DNA from: Macrostomum hystrix
Lineage: Eukaryota > Platyhelminthes > Macrostomidae
Assembly (NCBI GenBank): GCA_950097015.1
Contig: CATNEN010000032.1
Span: 124,001 to 188,000, forward strand
DNA length: 64,000 bases
Direction of reading: 5' to 3'
Part shown: in pieces, positions 62,293-64,000 of the stretch
Layout: the number at the start of each line of letters is the position of its first letter
Numbering within the stretch: the stretch's first letter is position 1
Translations under genes and position numbers: made by a program
The notes under the pieces: model-generated
Database searches by the model: none
Told to the model about the DNA's origin: nothing
What the model saw: the letters and a program-made list of their open reading frames with translations, nothing else

Positions 62293-62455
62293 TCAAGCGT
62301 CAGAAATTTGGCCAGACTTCTTACTAATCAGATCCGGGTTAGACAGAGGATCTAGGTGGGCGAACAGGTCGAACCAGTTGCCACGGCTACTGGCTGAGGC
62401 TGCGGCTGCTGACTGCAGACGCTGATTGATAGGTTGAGCTGGCTGCTGCTGCTGC

Positions 62456-62491
<36 letters not shown>

Positions 62492-63957
62492 CCTTGTTGC
62501 GGCTGCTGCAGTTTCCAGCTCTGAAGTGCCGCCGGCAGAAGGTCCTCCCAGTTGGTGACCTCGCCGCTGTCGGAATCGCCGCCAAGTCTGCCGCCACCGC
62601 CGTCAGGGCCACCGCTGGCGCTGCCGACGCCGCTAGCGCCGGCGCCAAAGACGCTGGACCATTCGTTGGCGAAATCGGAGTTACCACCGTCTAGCAGGTC
62701 GCGCAAGAAGGCGTCGTCGTCATTGTTAGCTGCGGCAGATTGGCCCGAGGCAGTGGCAGCTCCGGATGAAGGCGGAGGTGAAGGGCCAGCTGGCAATTCC
62801 ATGTCGAGTAAACTCAGGCCGGCGAATCGGTCGCCGAAATTGGAGTCATTTCTAGCGGCCGATGGAGCCGATTCTGCAGTGGTTTTTGTAATAGTTGCAT
62901 TTTGCAATAGTTTGCTGATGATGCTACTTATTTCTAGTTTTTAGTAGCCAGCATAGCACATTTTTTTCAAAGTTACAGCAAAGAAGTCAAACCCACTGTC
63001 TGAGTCACGACCAGCAGTGCCACTAGTCGCCGAAAAACCAGCAGCCGCTGCCGAAGCCTTTGAAGCCGCAGCAGCAGAGCCAGTAGATGCAGAAGACCCG
63101 TCATCGCGATGCATTTCCTGCAGGAAGATCTCGTCGAGGCGTGTGAGCTTCTGGTCCAGGCTCTCAGCGAGTTGTCTGCAAAAAAACTATTAAATTCTTA
63201 ATTTGTGCTGACAAAAAACTGCAGCCTAAAATAAATTATGAAAAAAGTAGAGATCAGGAAAAAAATTATGATTGAAATGCGAGTCGTTTGTGGACTGTTT
63301 GAGTCGTTGGTCGACAGTTTGAGTCGTTTGTGGACTGTTTGAGTCGTTGAAATGATCAGACCTAGAATGGAACATGACCATGGTTAGAGCATGTCAAAAT
63401 GACAAGCTAGCGAGTGTAACATAACGGAAATTTAAAAGTACAATTAAAAAACAAACAACCTATAGAAAGTAAATACTCAACACGAGAATAGCAAATGCGA
63501 TCGAATCAAGCACAATGTCAAAATTAAGACAAACAGGAAAGGTTGCTAAAAATCAGATCACCGAATCCGAATAAAACTGGCAAACCAACTCTCAAACATG
63601 GAGACTTATGGCCCTGCTTTAGCTTCTTTACCCTGACAAATCATCGTCAAACAGGCCAATTAAATCCACCACTCCGTCAGGCCTAGAAGAAGCGCCAGCA
63701 GCTGCATCATCAGCAGCGGCGTCCTCCGCATTGGTGGCCTCATCCTTTGAGCTGACAGGCATGTAGTTTGATTTTCTTACGATTATCGTCTTTTCACAAG
63801 CATACGATAACTTTGCAAAAAATCAGCAATTGTCTAAGAAATAATAAGGAAACGAAGCGATGATCAAGACTCACTCTTCACCGGCGCCACCCTCTGCCGG
63901 GTCGGCGGAATCGTTGGAAGCTTGACTAGCCAATTTGCGACTCTCGTCAACCAGGTT
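62293..63957 (-). CDS. ICA1: Islet cell autoantigen 1 (ICA69), C-terminal exons
   Basis: Minus exons 63875-63957, 63632-63751, 62997-63175 and 62293-62873, with compatible phases (2, 2, 1). The gene starts beyond the right edge. The last exon matches the ICA69 C-terminal domain: FLRDLLDGGNSDFANEWSSV (FSKEWAAVFG in human), a DLLP-type motif, and WFDLFAHLDPLSNPDLISKK against human WFSLFADLDPLSNPDAVGK. VVDLIGLFDDDLSGQLAESL further upstream is clathrin/adaptor-motif-like. ICA69 is a Rab2-binding BAR-domain (arfaptin-homology) protein of Golgi and dense-core vesicle traffic; the BAR part is outside the window. A poly-Gln tract of about 16 residues (CTG/TTG codons read on plus, 62447-62492) separates the two conserved blocks. 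Confidence 0.9.
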
Positions 63958-64000
63958 CTGCGGGTGGCAGGTTTTATAAAAGACTTTTCGATTATTAGTA

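Overview
This window is animal nuclear DNA. The genes have GT-AG introns and mitochondrial or secretory leader peptides, and they include an innexin, an importin-9, an islet-cell-autoantigen-1 (ICA1) homologue and a neuropeptide precursor. An innexin with classic extracellular Cys pairs argues for a protostome (or cnidarian/ctenophore) rather than a vertebrate. The high GC of the exons, the AT-rich spacers and the extreme load of tandem repeats would suit a lophotrochozoan such as a free-living flatworm, but the species cannot be fixed from the sequence. All splice models are mine, read from exon homology, reading-frame continuity and splice-site sequence.

Layout. 1-5.06 kb: a 55-copy, 82-bp satellite. 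5.1-12.7 kb: degenerate methyltransferase-like exons, the last two exons of a CLIC/EXC-4-like gene (minus), two minisatellites and a two-exon orphan gene (minus). 12.7-16.3 kb: AT-rich spacer with a non-autonomous inverted-repeat transposon. 16.3-18.9 kb: DHCR24 (plus, 3 exons), convergent with glutamate dehydrogenase (minus, 5 exons, 19.5-24.9 kb). 25.6-26.5 kb: a 24-bp minisatellite. 27.1-28.8 kb: TFIIS (plus). 29.25-29.75 kb: an internally deleted LTR retroelement that sits in the first unit of a 5.2-kb composite minisatellite (to 34.9 kb). 35.3-37.1 kb: a Lys/Ser-rich low-complexity gene (minus). 37.9-39.9 kb: innexin (plus). 40.4-41.3 kb: aspartate dehydrogenase (minus). 42.9-44.9 kb: branched-chain keto acid dehydrogenase E1-beta (minus). 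47.4-54.2 kb: importin-9 (minus, 7 exons). 54.8-55.4 kb: a TA-flanked MITE. 58.4-59.4 kb: a neuropeptide precursor (plus, 2 exons). 62.3-64 kb: the 3' exons of ICA1 (minus; the gene runs off the right edge).

The genes are not an operon and share no single pathway. Two (GDH, BCKDHB) are mitochondrial amino-acid catabolic enzymes and ASPDH is also an amino-acid dehydrogenase; the rest are general cell-biology genes. The most striking property is that most of the longer introns and many gene flanks carry a private minisatellite (unit 14-59 bp) unrelated to its neighbours, and five copies of a tRNA-headed SINE family sit mostly in introns. The best candidate for something undescribed is the neuropeptide precursor at 58.5 kb. 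It carries two copies of an acidic ILDLDVLPD peptide and several other Gly-Arg/Lys flanked peptides that would be amidated on Asp, Glu or Met.
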